Source: Chytridium lagenaria (Eukaryota > Chytridiomycota > Chytridiomycetes > Chytridiales > Chytridiaceae). From it: 64,000 bases of DNA. The notes below the pieces were generated by a model, which was not told the origin of the DNA, made no database searches, and saw nothing but the letters and a program-made list of their open reading frames with translations. Of the stretch, positions 1-10,391 are shown one piece after another. The position numbers and the translations under genes were made by a program. The stretch spans positions 186,001 to 250,000 of the forward strand of contig JAHLKC010000027.1 of assembly GCA_025449115.1 (NCBI GenBank). The letters run 5' to 3'. Within the stretch, counting starts at the first letter, position 1. Each line of letters begins with the position of its first letter.

Positions 1-33
1 GACATATTGACCCACGAAAAACGCGTCTAAGAG

Positions 34-53
34 TTAGGGTTAGGGGTTAGGAG
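34..53 (+). repeat. Short telomere-like TTAGGG run
   Basis: Three near-consecutive units read TTAGGG, TTAGGGG and TTAGGAG. This is the canonical fungal telomere repeat, but only about 20 bp long and degenerate, so it is an interstitial tract or a binding site for a telomere-repeat-binding factor rather than a chromosome end. It lies about 260 bp upstream of the K+ channel start. An ACGCGT hexamer sits just before it at 21-26. Confidence 0.5.
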
Positions 54-74
54 TAGGTTCCGTCGTCGTTAAAT

Positions 75-232
75 ACTAGGATTTACCGCAAACTTAGCTC
101 AACTCCAAGTGTACCAATGAAAAAATGACCCCGTAACCAAAATAGATTCCGTTCATTAATTGCTTTGGCTACCAGGATTTACCTCAACTTTGCTCACCAC
201 GAACTGGCCCAAACATTAATGTAAAAATGACC
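75..232 (+). repeat. Degenerate tandem duplication upstream of K+ channel
   Basis: Two imperfect copies are visible at 75-130 and 171-232. Each begins ACTAGGATTTACC or ACCAGGATTTACC, continues through a CTCAAC/GCTCA stretch and ends in AAAAATGACC. The remaining sequence to the channel start shows no coding signal. The role is unknown; it may be promoter sequence duplicated by slippage. Confidence 0.45.
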
Positions 233-315
233 ATAAGCTTGTCAACCCAAAAATTTCATTTCAACAAAACAAAAAACAACACTCAAGGACGGATCTGAAC
301 CCTTTGCTCACTGCA

Positions 316-3300
316 ATGGAGTTCCTTCCAGATGACGAGAATGCCACCATCCCTCTGGACCCGACCGTCATCACAGTTCAAGAGAGGAACTACAATCTTA
401 TGCTGTGGATGCCGTTTGTGGTGATTCCCACATTCATCTTGACGGCAAGAGCGATCAAGTATTTGTATAGGATCTATCAAGCAAAGAAGTACGGTTACGG
501 TGAGTATATCTTTCAATATCTATATCCGTGTTCATTTAATGATTACATACATTCAATTTCCACGACTTCACATGGGTCATAGAGATCAAACTAATACGTC
601 ACCAGGTGATGACCTCATCGACGACCCCCTCTCTCAGCTCGGTCTCGCCCAACTCGGTCTCAAGCTCAACCGCGGCTACGACGACCTCAGCGACATCCGC
701 AACATCCGAAAAGAGCAAAAACGGCTTGAACGCAAGATCGCCAAAGAGGATCGTAAAGCCGCCTTGCCCATCAATCCAAACAAACTCCAGCCGTGGAGCA
801 ACCCCAGGAGCCCAAGTTTGGTTATCCGCTTTTGTGTTGAAACCATTGTTCCTTGCGGAAAATTACTTGCAGAGTTTGAGACGACGCACGAAACGAACTT
901 GGACGGATTATTTTTCGCCAGATGCTGTTAGGAGGTTTTTTGATACATCGAGGTATGGGAGGATGTGGATGATCTTTCAGGTGGCGTGTACGGTGGTGGC
1001 TATTGTGAATTACGTTTTGTTAACTTGTAAGGACCTTTTTCCCGTCTCCTTATCTAATTACTGTCCTAACCGTCTCCGTATCTAATTACTATAAAAAGAT
1101 ACAATTCAACGCACCGACCGTAAAATGATTAAAGGCCTGGACTTTGCATTGGCACCATTTTCCTCCTCGATTACTCCCTCTCCATGTACACCGCGAAGAC
1201 CGTCTCGCCTTTTACTTCAACCCCGCATCCTCATTGATCTCCTGTCTATAGTCCACCCTTTGTCTACGCCTTGTGAGTGAAACCTCGCAATTCGTATGGT
1301 TCATGGGATTGTTGCGTATTCTCCGAGCATCTAGAATTCTGAGAACATATAGATTGCTGTCGTTCTCGGAGACAGAAGAGAAGAGGGAGTTGACGATTGT
1401 GGCGTTGTCGTTTTGTAACTTTATTTTTTGAGTGCTAGTGTGATTAATGCGTTGGAGACTATTAATGTCGAGAAGAAGGTGACCCCGACTTTGACGACTT
1501 GGCATGATAGTTTGTATTATATCATGGTGACGTTTAGGTGGGTCTTTTGTTCTAATTCTCGGATATACAGCCTTCCCTTAGAAATTTTTAAGCACTCCTG
1601 CCGTGTCGCATTCTACACTATATGCTTTCCTTGCCGTATATATATTTTTTTATCAGTACTTTTATGGTGTTAACATTTTAAATGCAGTACTATTGGATTC
1701 GGTGATCTCACCCCAACACCATCCCTCCCGCGTCGTCGTCATGTTCCTCATCGTCATCGTCATCGTCTACGTCCCCCTCCAAACAACTCGCATCGTCGAC
1801 ATCTTCTCCTCCACCTCCTCCTACCAACGCGCCCGTCACCGCGGTTCCGAATCCCGACCCCACGTGATCCTCACAGGCACCTCCATCCCTTTCGCTGTCC
1901 TCATCGACTTTCTCAAAGAGTTTATGGCAGCCTCCGCAGCATCCTCCCCAGCATCCGTGGCGGGTTCAACCGCATCAGCGCTTGACGCGTTCAGTGTGAC
2001 GGAACGGAAAACTGGGGCGGGTGTCGCTGAAGATGCTGTGCATGTGGTTGTGGTGTTGACAAAGGGACAGCCGTGTCTTGAGACGAGAAAGTTGTTGAGA
2101 CACCCGTTTTATCGAAACAAGATCAAGTTTTTGGAGGGGAGTGCGATGAGTATCCCGGATTTGAGGAGGGCGGATGCGCAGAGAGCTACTGGGTTGTTTA
2201 TCTTGGGTGGCATGGGTGGTGGGAATGATGAGGATGATGAATTGAAGACTTCGAGGACGGCGGATGCTTCGGTGTTGATGCAGGCGCTTGTTGCGAAAAA
2301 GGCGCATCCTGGGTTGATGGTGATGTCGCAGGTGACGGATGTGAGATCGGAGGAGTTGAGTTTCAAGTGTGGGTGTGATCGGACATTGTGTTTAGAAAAG
2401 GTTGTGATGGGGGTTTTCGCGAAGGATTGTCTTGTCATGGGGTACATGACTTTGGTGACGAACCTGGTTGCGACGTATCGGGACGCTGGGGTGGAGGATC
2501 GGTGGGAAGCGTTGAGAAAGAAACAGAGGATGGAGAAAAAATTGAAAAAGGAACGGAGGAAGAAGGCAAAGTCGCCTTTGGGGTTGACATTTGGGAGGAG
2601 TGGGATGGATGTGGGTGAGATGGAAGAGGAGGAGGACGAGGAAGATGACGAAGATGTAGAACCGAGGGAGGTGAGGAGGGTGAGGGAGTATAGCATGGGG
2701 TCTATTAATCAAGTTTACACGGTTCGGACACCAACTGGGTTGGCGAGACTGCCGTTCCGTGAAGCCGTTGAACTTGTGTACGCCTCGTTTGCCGTGACGA
2801 TCATCGGTATCATCCCTTCGTCTGGACCACGTTCAGGAGTCCTAATTTTGAATCCTGGTTCAACCTACCTCCTTCGTGACGACGACGTGCTTCTCTGCAT
2901 TGTACCGTCAAGCTCTGGCGACGAAGTGACGCTCCGTATCAGTATTCAATTTAGGGAGGGGGTAACCAAGGATCAACTCAAGATGCTTGAAAACGAGCAC
3001 GCGAAAGCCATGCCTGAGAACTTTGTACCATCTGTGACGGCGAGTCAGGATGTCGGATTCGCGGTTGATGAAGGGAAAGAGAATCCTTTTAAAGAAAGCT
3101 CTTCAAGGATCAGCCTTGACGCTCTTTCCGATCATGTGATCTTGTGTGGCCAGTTTTCCGCACGTGCACTCCGTCACTTTATCACGTGCATTCGTCGGAA
3201 CGAAGTATCACTTGTCCCAACTCTTTCATCGACCACCGCAGCTCCATCAGTCACCACCTCCGTTCCTATTGTATGTCTTATGGATAACGTTCCTGATGAA

Positions 3301-4648
3301 GCTACTGAGGATGGCGAGGGAATTTGGAGCGAGATTATGGCGGATAAGAATGTAGCCATTGTGAGGGGGACGCCGTTGAAGAAGACTAGCTTGGAGAAAG
3401 CTGGGATTCGGAGGTGTAGGAGGATTGTGATTTTCGCGGAGGGCAAGAGAGGAGGAGAAGTTGGGGGGGACAGTGAGACAGATGGAAGCCATGCATTACC
3501 AGACGCGAATTCTATTTTCATTATAAAAATGATCCAAGAGGTTGGTTCTTTACTTTGCCGTGCAGTAAGTGTATTAATCATTTTCTTAGGAATTCCCCGG
3601 AACTCCGTTCCTCGTTGAACTTGTCTCGGCCTCGAACGTTCGTTACTTTTCGTCAGACTCTCACCGTTTTGACACCGACACGTCTCACATTCGTATGCGT
3701 TCCATCGTCGACAACGCGTCTTTGAGCGTCGCTGACCGTGTCTCGCTGTATCGCCGCGTTAGAATGCGAGGCGTGATGGAAGACTCGTTCCTGTGGAGGT
3801 TGTGGCGTTTCGCGATTGGGTCTGATTTGAAAAAGGACGATCCAAAGAAGAGTGGCAAAGTGGTCAAAAGAAGGAGAAAGGCAAAGAGTGGGATGAAGAG
3901 GTTGGAGGAGGAGAGTGATGGAGCTCCCCTTTTGGATGAGAAGACGGTGACTTGGGGTGAGGTTACTGCGTTTGCGGGGGCAAAGTCACCACGTTCGGAA
4001 GCTAAGATTGCCAAGCCTGCTGCTGTTGATGAGATTCAAAAGTCTACAAAAGTCGACAACAAGAAGGGATCTGTTGAGGAAGATACTGAGGATTTGGATG
4101 AGGACGATTCACCCACAAAATCCGCTGCTGAAGTTTTGGATTCCGCCCCTACAGGTCGCGCTTCTTCGTCGGTGTCTTCCGCCTACCTTGACCGCATGGT
4201 TGCAGAAGCCGAAGCCAACGATCTCGGTATTAGCGGTAGCTCCACCTCCACCGTCACAGCCTCCTTTGACCGCTACACGGCAGCGGGCTGGGTTGCCACG
4301 CAAAGCTTCCCATACACGCTTCTCGCACAATGTTATTTCCGACCCTTCATCTTGGATGTGGTGAAGGGATTATCGGATTCTGTGAGTCAAATCAGTGTGC
4401 CTGAGAAATATCGGGGTAGGATGTATTCGGAGCTTGTGGTCTACCTTTTGGCAAAGGATTTGTTGGCTGTGGGTCTTTACCGTGGGGGTGCGAGGGAAAT
4501 GTGGAGATGGAAGGAGGATGTGGAAGAGAATGGAAGGAGGAATGAGAGTGGGGAGTTGCCGTATGTTTACACAAACTGTAGAGGGTATGATATTGTTGGG
4601 GCGGATGATTTGATTTTTGTCATTCGACCGTCGACAGAGCTGCAATGA
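316..4648 (+). CDS. BK (Slo)-type Ca2+-activated K+ channel, two RCK domains
   Basis: Plasma-membrane or organelle K+ channel gated by voltage and/or cytosolic Ca2+. The ATG at 316 opens an exon with an S0-like hydrophobic helix. Later come an arginine-rich S4-like helix (RILRASRILRTYRLL, about 1312-1359) and a pore with selectivity filter TIGFGDLTP (1689-1715, straddled just upstream by an intron). RCK1 begins near 1861 (HVILTGTS) and RCK2 near 3130 (DHVILCGQF), with the C-terminus ending in DDLIFVIRPSTELQ. An acidic low-complexity insert lies near 2620-2660. Introns I see are 500-605, about 1027-1090, 1538-1687 and 3541-3589; the last has a weak GTTGGT donor. The frame slips at least five times between about 800 and 1720, including right after the filter, while the RCK part is one long open frame. 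Family call is strong; the exact S1-S5 exons are uncertain. Confidence 0.88.
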
Positions 4649-5167
4649 TGTCTACCCTTTTATCTGTGTTCTGTATTCAACACTTGCTTTTCTTCCACTC
4701 TATCTGGTTGGTGTTGTTCCTTACAATATGTAGTATATATAAATTGGCAGAGTGTTTTTTTTTCCATCTTTTATACACCAAGTCTAAAAAACAAAAACAA
4801 AAAACAAACCAGAAACGGCAAAAGCCGTATGCCTTATTACACATACATAGAGCATAAAAGTAAATAAATAAAATTAAAATTAAAAAACAATATATAAAAT
4901 CAACATCTTCCGGTTCTTCTATTTGTAACCATATATCCAATATGGGATAATTCTAGAAATATAAAGAATGGAATGAATACTTGTTAAAAAGCTCGTTCTT
5001 CTGATTTTTCATCTTTTATTATTCCTTCATTCAAACCACCGTCATCCATCCATTCACCACTCTCACATCCACACGGTCTCCTCAACTCCTCTCAACTCAT
5101 TCATCCATCCATCCATCCATCCATCCATCCATCCATCCAGCCAGTTCATTCATTCATTCATTCAACC
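4649..5167 (+). other. Intergenic: channel 3' flank and promoter of next gene
   Basis: AT-rich sequence with runs of A and T after the channel stop, consistent with a 3' untranslated region. The last 70 bp hold an ATCC tetranucleotide tract (5103-5138) followed by ATTC repeats, ending at the start codon of the downstream gene. No gene is seen. Confidence 0.5.
5103..5165 (+). repeat. (ATCC)n and (ATTC)n microsatellites before a start codon
   Basis: About nine ATCC units (5103-5138) followed by about four ATTC units end two bases before the ATG at 5168, so the tract is probably in the 5' untranslated region or core promoter. Similar CCATCC-rich tracts in the sense orientation lie 5' of at least four other genes in this window. 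Confidence 0.8.
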
Positions 5168-6002
5168 ATGATCTGCAAGACCTTTATCGCCGTCATCGTG
5201 GCTTCTATGGCCTGTCTCTCCTTCGTTAACGCTCAGGGCAATGTCTCCACCTCTGTCGCCGCTCCCACTGTTGCCCCTCCCAGCGGCGTGATCTGCACGC
5301 AGCAGAATGTCTTCCGTCTGGTAAGCTTCTGTGCTTTTACTTGAACTGCATGATACCCTTTCTCTCCGTCTTCCCTTCAACTTATACAATATTCTTTAGT
5401 GCATTCGTAACTGGATTGCTGGTGGTGGACCCGCGGTTTGCGAGATTGACAAGAACGATGATGCAAAGTACTACCGCTGCTTGTGCCAGCAATACTCGAA
5501 CCAGGCTTACTGTTTCCAGGCCTTCTGTCCCTCTGACCCCGTAAGTAGTATTCTTTCTCATCATTGTTCCCGTGAAGCCAGCTGCTCGTCTTCTAAGAAC
5601 GCGCTTAAGGCTGCCCATCGGGCTGTTGCTTTCTTGACGCATATATTCTTTCTACTGTATAGAATCTCAGTTTAATTACTAATCTAATCTAATCTAATCC
5701 ACCTATTATCTATAGACTCTTATCAAGCTCCGTGACGACGCCAACTCTGCCTGTGTTCGTGCTAGGGTCACTTTGACCGCCCAGACCGAATTCCTTCTCG
5801 CCACCGAACCCATCACCGCCGCGACCTCCACTAGTGGCAGCGGTGTCACCCTGCACCCGTTGCATCCACCGCCACCGTCGTTACCCCTTCTTCTACCCCT
5901 CTTTCCTTCCCCAGTCCCGCCGGTGCGCTCGTTCCCAACGCTTTCGCTACTCTTTTTGCCATCATTGCAGGGCTTGCCGTTGTACTTGCTGTTCGTCAGT
6001 GA
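5168..6002 (+). CDS. Secreted GPI-anchored eight-cysteine (CFEM-like) protein
   Basis: Small cell-surface protein. The ATG at 5168 opens a signal peptide ending near FVNAQG. Introns at 5321-5399 and 5541-5715 split the ectodomain, which has eight cysteines including a CLC pair (CTQQ, LCIRNW, VCEI, RCLCQ, YCF, FCPS, ACV). The eight-cysteine count and the CxC resemble fungal CFEM domains, though I could not confirm the spacing. A Thr/Ser/Pro-rich linker leads to a hydrophobic C-terminus (about 5935-5999, ending LAVVLAVRQ), as in GPI-attachment signals. One base appears missing near 5850, because the Thr-rich linker and the tail lie in different frames. CFEM proteins act in haem/iron capture or adhesion; no such role can be proved here. 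Confidence 0.62.
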
Positions 6003-6472
6003 ACGTCTTTTTTTCAGTAACCCCTTTTATCTTTATTTCGCTAACACATGAATCGTGTCATATTCAACATTGGAGCTTATTCACTCTCACGCAATCTACC
6101 TTTATCAGCCTTGTTGTTGTTGTTGTTGTTGGTTTATTATTTCAACCTTCTCGTTTAAGCCTTTTTCAATCGCTATGATTATTACATGATGTATTTACCA
6201 TTGATGTTGGCGTGTCATGGAAGTGGCTACTTTAGTCCAATCTTTTTTTTAATATATCCTTTCATGAATTGGAATCAAAAAAAGCCTTTGCCATCTCCGC
6301 CCCATTTTTTGCCTCCCAATGTTCGATGGACTGATCCGCTTGGGAGACGCCGGGAAAACTTCCGTTTGATGAGAACTGCAGAGCTTCCGGCATTCGGCAA
6401 ATGACCCCAGTATAAAAGTCTGCATGGAGGCTTTCGGTGTTCTCTATTAAAATATTTCATATCTGGATTAAC
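6003..6472 (+). other. Intergenic, no gene seen
   Basis: Contains the 3' flank of the preceding gene, with a (GTT)n run near 6110-6132, and the promoter of the first P450. Short open frames here have no recognisable features. Confidence 0.45.
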
Positions 6473-8134
6473 ATGACTGTTTTGAGCACTCTCCGTATTG
6501 AGGACTATTTTGAAGGCAGCTTAATTCGAATGATGCAGCCTTACGCCAAAGCTGTTGCCATTATCTCCGTTGCTGGCTTTTTCGCTTTCAAGGTAAGTCA
6601 TTACTTTTGAATTTCTTAATATGTGAAGTTTACATACTGATGTTATGTCTTTAGGCTGTTGAGAGGTTCCTCGACCCACTTCTTTTTGGATGGCTTGTGA
6701 ATGCCAAGTACACGCAGTCTGAGATCTGCGCGAAAAGACTCCGACGTGGACGTGCGCATTATGTCATGTCCCTGTTTGGACCAACGATTGTGCTCATCGG
6801 GCCAGAGTTTACTAAATGGGTCCTCGTCACAAACAAGGACAAGTTTTACTCTGGGTGAGTCTCTATCGACTTTACATAAACAACAAAAGCAAAAGGAGGA
6901 CGTATAAATATAGTAACCACTCCGTTTTTATCAGAGACCGCGTTTTCCCATCCATCATCAAGAAAATGTTCTCAAGATCTCTTCTTGGCATCGAAAATGA
7001 GCCGGACCAACACACCATTCTTCGTCGTATCATGGCCCCACCTTTCCGTGGCTCCACACTCCGTTCAAGCCACAGTGAAATGATCCATCACGTCCGCGAC
7101 TTTTTCAAAGAAACCAAACAACGCTACCAGGATAGACCAGTTGACTTTCAAAAACTTTTCCGACAACTCGCCGTCAAGCTCGCGCTCATCATGCTCCTAA
7201 ACTGTGACTCCCCAGATCTCCTCGACTACGATCACATTGCGGAACTCTCAAGTGCGTTCGTGAACGATTTAAGAGCGTTCACAGTCATTGCGAGAAAAGA
7301 CGCGCAGATTAATGCGGCGAATGGCTGGAACGTCATCCGTGGAGTTGCGGAACGTATCGTGAAAGAAAAATTGGCAACAATGGACGAATCGGAGACGCCT
7401 GACAGCATCGATTTGTTGGTTGAAGCCCAACGCTCCAACACTGTCTCCGACGTTGGTGACCTTATTCAACAAACCGCTTTGATTCTCACAGCGGGTCACG
7501 TCACAACTGGTTCGATCCTCGCTTCCTTTGCTGCGTACACATCAACACGTCCTGCTCTTATCGCTAGACTCCGTGAAGAGCAATCACGCTTTGAGGATCT
7601 TGAATCCCCTGACGCCCATTTCCCGGCTTCTCGAAGCGACGTTTCGCGAGATTGAACGTCTGGAAAATCCAGTCGTTATGCTACGTCGACTTGCGAAAGA
7701 GGATCTGCGGTATGTGGGGTCAGATGGAAAGGAGGTTGTGGTGAAGAAGGGACGTTGGTGACGATTGATGTGTCGACGACGAATAGAGATCCAGAGGTGT
7801 ATGAACGGCCCGATGAGTTTTACCGGATCGTGGTTAGTCGGGGAAGGGAAGGTGAAAAGTGCGCCGCTGTGTCGTTGGTGACGTTTGGGGCGGGACCGAG
7901 GTTGTGTCTTGGACGTGATTTGCAAGGATGGAGATGATAGTATAGCCTTTTTTTTTTTGTTTTGCTTTCACGCACGCGTCTTTAATTCTTGCGTTTTTGA
8001 TGTAGCTGTGGGATGCATCATGCTGCGTCAATTCGACTGGACGAGAACCGAAGGACCTTTTGGAGAAGGTGACTTTCCCCATTCCTCAGTGGAAAGGTGG
8101 AGTTTGTTGCTATTTGGATGATTTGAAGCTTTGA
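6473..8134 (+). CDS. Cytochrome P450, tandem copy 1 (frame-disrupted)
   Basis: Membrane-anchored haem monooxygenase, substrate unknown. Exon 1 (6473-6592, exactly 40 codons) carries an N-terminal membrane helix; introns are 6593-6654 and 6855-6934. Visible motifs are the I-helix TAGHVTTG (replacing the usual AGxDT), the K-helix ExxR in FREIERLENP, and the haem loop FGAGPRLCLGRD. Against copy 2 it has an extra G near 7624 and single-base losses within GGGG (about 7750), TTTTT (about 7820), GG (about 7832 and 7865) and TTTT (about 7920). These break the frame after residue ~315. Homopolymer-only changes suggest sequencing error, but a young pseudogene is possible. From intron 2 on it is nearly identical to copy 2, whereas exons 1-2 are clearly diverged. 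Confidence 0.85.
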
Positions 8135-8374
8135 TATTTGTTTCATGTTCTTTTGAGCGTTTTGCATTTGCTCGAACCCTATAAATATATGCGCTTCTGT
8201 TTTTTTCATGAATTATTGATTAATGGAATTCACATACCTACATGCGGGTAAATGGGAGACAATGCATTGTCGACCTCGGTGGCAATTCACGGGGTGTGCC
8301 GAAAAAAAAAAGGGGGCGTGCCAAACGTTGGTCCTTCCTCCTCTTCAAAATCCCATTTTCAGAGCTTTAAAGAG

Positions 8375-10010
8375 ATGGAAGCTTTGAAAAGCGTCATCAA
8401 CGGGGTTATGGGAGAGTCGCTTGACGCTCTGGATTGGAGGCTTATGATAAAAACATCAGCCTTTGTATTGCTGGCAACGCTCTTTCTTGGACAGGTAGGT
8501 TTAGCTCACTCTATGCATCCTGACATATGCTCTAGCTGATTTACCGCATCTTTGACCCACTCTTCTATTCATGGCTCAAAGGAGGACGCTACAGCCAATC
8601 TGATATCAGCGCTGACCGACTCAAACGTGGACGCGTTCACAGATCCATTTCCATCTTCGGACCCGCCACCTTCCTCATCGGCCCTGACCTCGCCAAATGG
8701 GCGCTGGTCACCAACAAGGACAAGTTTTTGTCAGGGTGAGCTCTCTCGCCTTTACATAAACAACAAAAGCAAAAGGTAGAAGTATGTAATAACAACTCCT
8801 CTTTATCAGAGACCGCGTCTTCCCATCCATCATCAAGAAAATGTTCTCAAGATCTCTTCTTGGCATCGAAAATGAGCCGGACCAACACACCATTCTTCGT
8901 CGTATCATGGCCCCACCTTTCCGTGGCTCCACACTTCGCTCAACCCACAGTGAAATGATCCACCACGTCCGCGACTTTTTCAACGACACCAAACAACGTT
9001 ACCAAGATAAACCAGTTGATTTTCAAAGACTTTTCCGACAACTCGCCGTCAAGCTCGCGCTCATCATGCTCCTAAACTGTGAGTCCCCAGATCTCCTCGA
9101 CTATGATCACATTGCGGAACTCTCAAGCGCGTTCGTGAATGATTTAAGAGCGTTCACAGTCATCGCGAGAAAAGACGCGCAGATTAATGCGGCAAACGGT
9201 TGGAACGTCATCCGTGGAGTTGCGGAACGTATCGTGAAAGAAAAATTGGCAACAATGGACGAATCGGAGACGCCTGACAGCATCGATTTGTTGGTTGAAG
9301 CCCAACGCTCCAACACTGTCTCGGACGTTGGTGACCTTATTCAACAAACCGCTTTGATTCTCACAGCGGGTCACGTCACAACTGGTTCGATCCTCGCTTC
9401 CTTTGCTGCGTACACATCAACACGTCCTGCTCTTATCGCTAGACTCCGTGAAGAACAATCACGCTTTGAGGATCTTGAATCCCCTGACGCCCATTTCCCG
9501 CTTCTCGAAGCGACGTTTCGTGAGATTGAACGTCTGGAGAATCCAGTCGTTATGCTACGTCGACTTGCGAAAGAGGATCTGCGGTATGTGGGGTCAGATG
9601 GAAAGGAGGTTGTGGTGAAGAAGGGGACGTTGGTGACGATTGATGTGTCGACGACGAATAGGGATCCAGAGGTGTATGAACGGCCCGATGAGTTTTTACC
9701 GGATCGGTGGTTAGTCGGGGAAGGGAAGGTGAAAAGTGCGCCGGCTGTGTCGTTGGTGACGTTTGGGGCGGGACCGAGGTTGTGTCTTGGACGTGATTTT
9801 GCAAGGATGGAGATGATAGGTATAGCCTTTTTTTTTGTTTGCTTTCACGCACGCGTTTTTAATTCTTGCGTTTTTGATGTAGCTGTGGGATGCATCATGC
9901 TGCGTCAATTTGACTGGACAAGGACTGAGGGACCGTTTGAGAAGGTGACTTTCCCCATCCCTCAGTGGAAGGGTGGAGTTTGTTGCTATTTGGATGATTT
10001 GAAGCTTTGA
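8375..10010 (+). CDS. Cytochrome P450, tandem copy 2 (intact)
   Basis: Intact paralogue of the upstream P450. The ATG at 8375 gives exon 1 of exactly 40 codons, as in copy 1; an in-frame upstream extension to 8252 exists but lacks a match in copy 1. Introns are 8495-8535 (41 bp), 8736-8809 and 9820-9882. After splicing the frame is open to the TGA at 10008-10010, about 490 residues, normal for a microsomal P450. Motifs: N-terminal hydrophobic anchor, I-helix TAGHVTTG, ExxR (EIER), haem-cysteine loop FGAGPRLCLGRDFARMEM. The I-helix histidine in place of acidic plus the haem loop suggest CYP51/CYP120/CYP26-like relatives rather than typical fungal families, but this is inference. The last intron is 63 bp with no stop, so retention would insert 21 residues in frame after the haem loop. 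Confidence 0.92.
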
Positions 10011-10208
10011 TATTCTTTCCTATTCTTGAATTAAGTGCTGCTTGTTTCTTTGTTACTGTGAGTCTTGTAAATATTTTTCTCTGAGGATCCCAATAAACAA
10101 TGCGATAAGTTTAATTGCAGCATGTGGCGAATCTTTATCTGGACAATTTTTTTTCATCAAGCTATATTAAATGTTCGGCATAGCTTGTGGTATATCTACA
10201 TTTGTATA

Positions 10209-10225
10209 AAGGCCGAAGGGGCCTT
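10209..10225. other. Perfect small hairpin
   Basis: AAGGCC and GGCCTT flank a five-base loop (GAAGG). It lies about 200 bp downstream of P450 copy 2, near the end of its 3' flank, between convergently oriented genes. It could act in transcript end formation or be chance. Confidence 0.3.
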
Positions 10226-10314
10226 AGACTAATCAAAAATGGAACTCTGGTTTGTATAGTGTTGGTAGTAAATGTTTCCGCGTCTTGATGTGTTGTCGTA
10301 AGATATCATAAAGG

Positions 10315-10355
10315 CTCCCCAGGGACACCGCTCCCTAGTACATCGCACTGGGGAT
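10315..10355. other. Nested inverted repeat
   Basis: An outer pair CTCCCCAG/CTGGGGAT encloses an inner pair AGGGA/TCCCT. The two hairpin arms could form one branched structure in RNA between P450 copy 2 and the convergent receptor gene. No known RNA family is recognised. Confidence 0.3.
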
Positions 10356-10391
10356 CCTTATCCACTGGTAAAGTCTTGAAGGTTAAAACCA

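Noticed and set aside
2109..2712. Minus-strand frames of about 100-200 codons with Ser or Pro runs
   Set aside because: They are the antisense of the RCK1 region; the Ser run is the complement of the acidic Glu/Asp stretch.
9820..9882. Reading straight through the last intron of P450 copy 2 as coding
   Set aside because: GT...AG borders are present and the spliced product MEMIAVGCIMLRQFDW matches a normal P450 C-terminus better.
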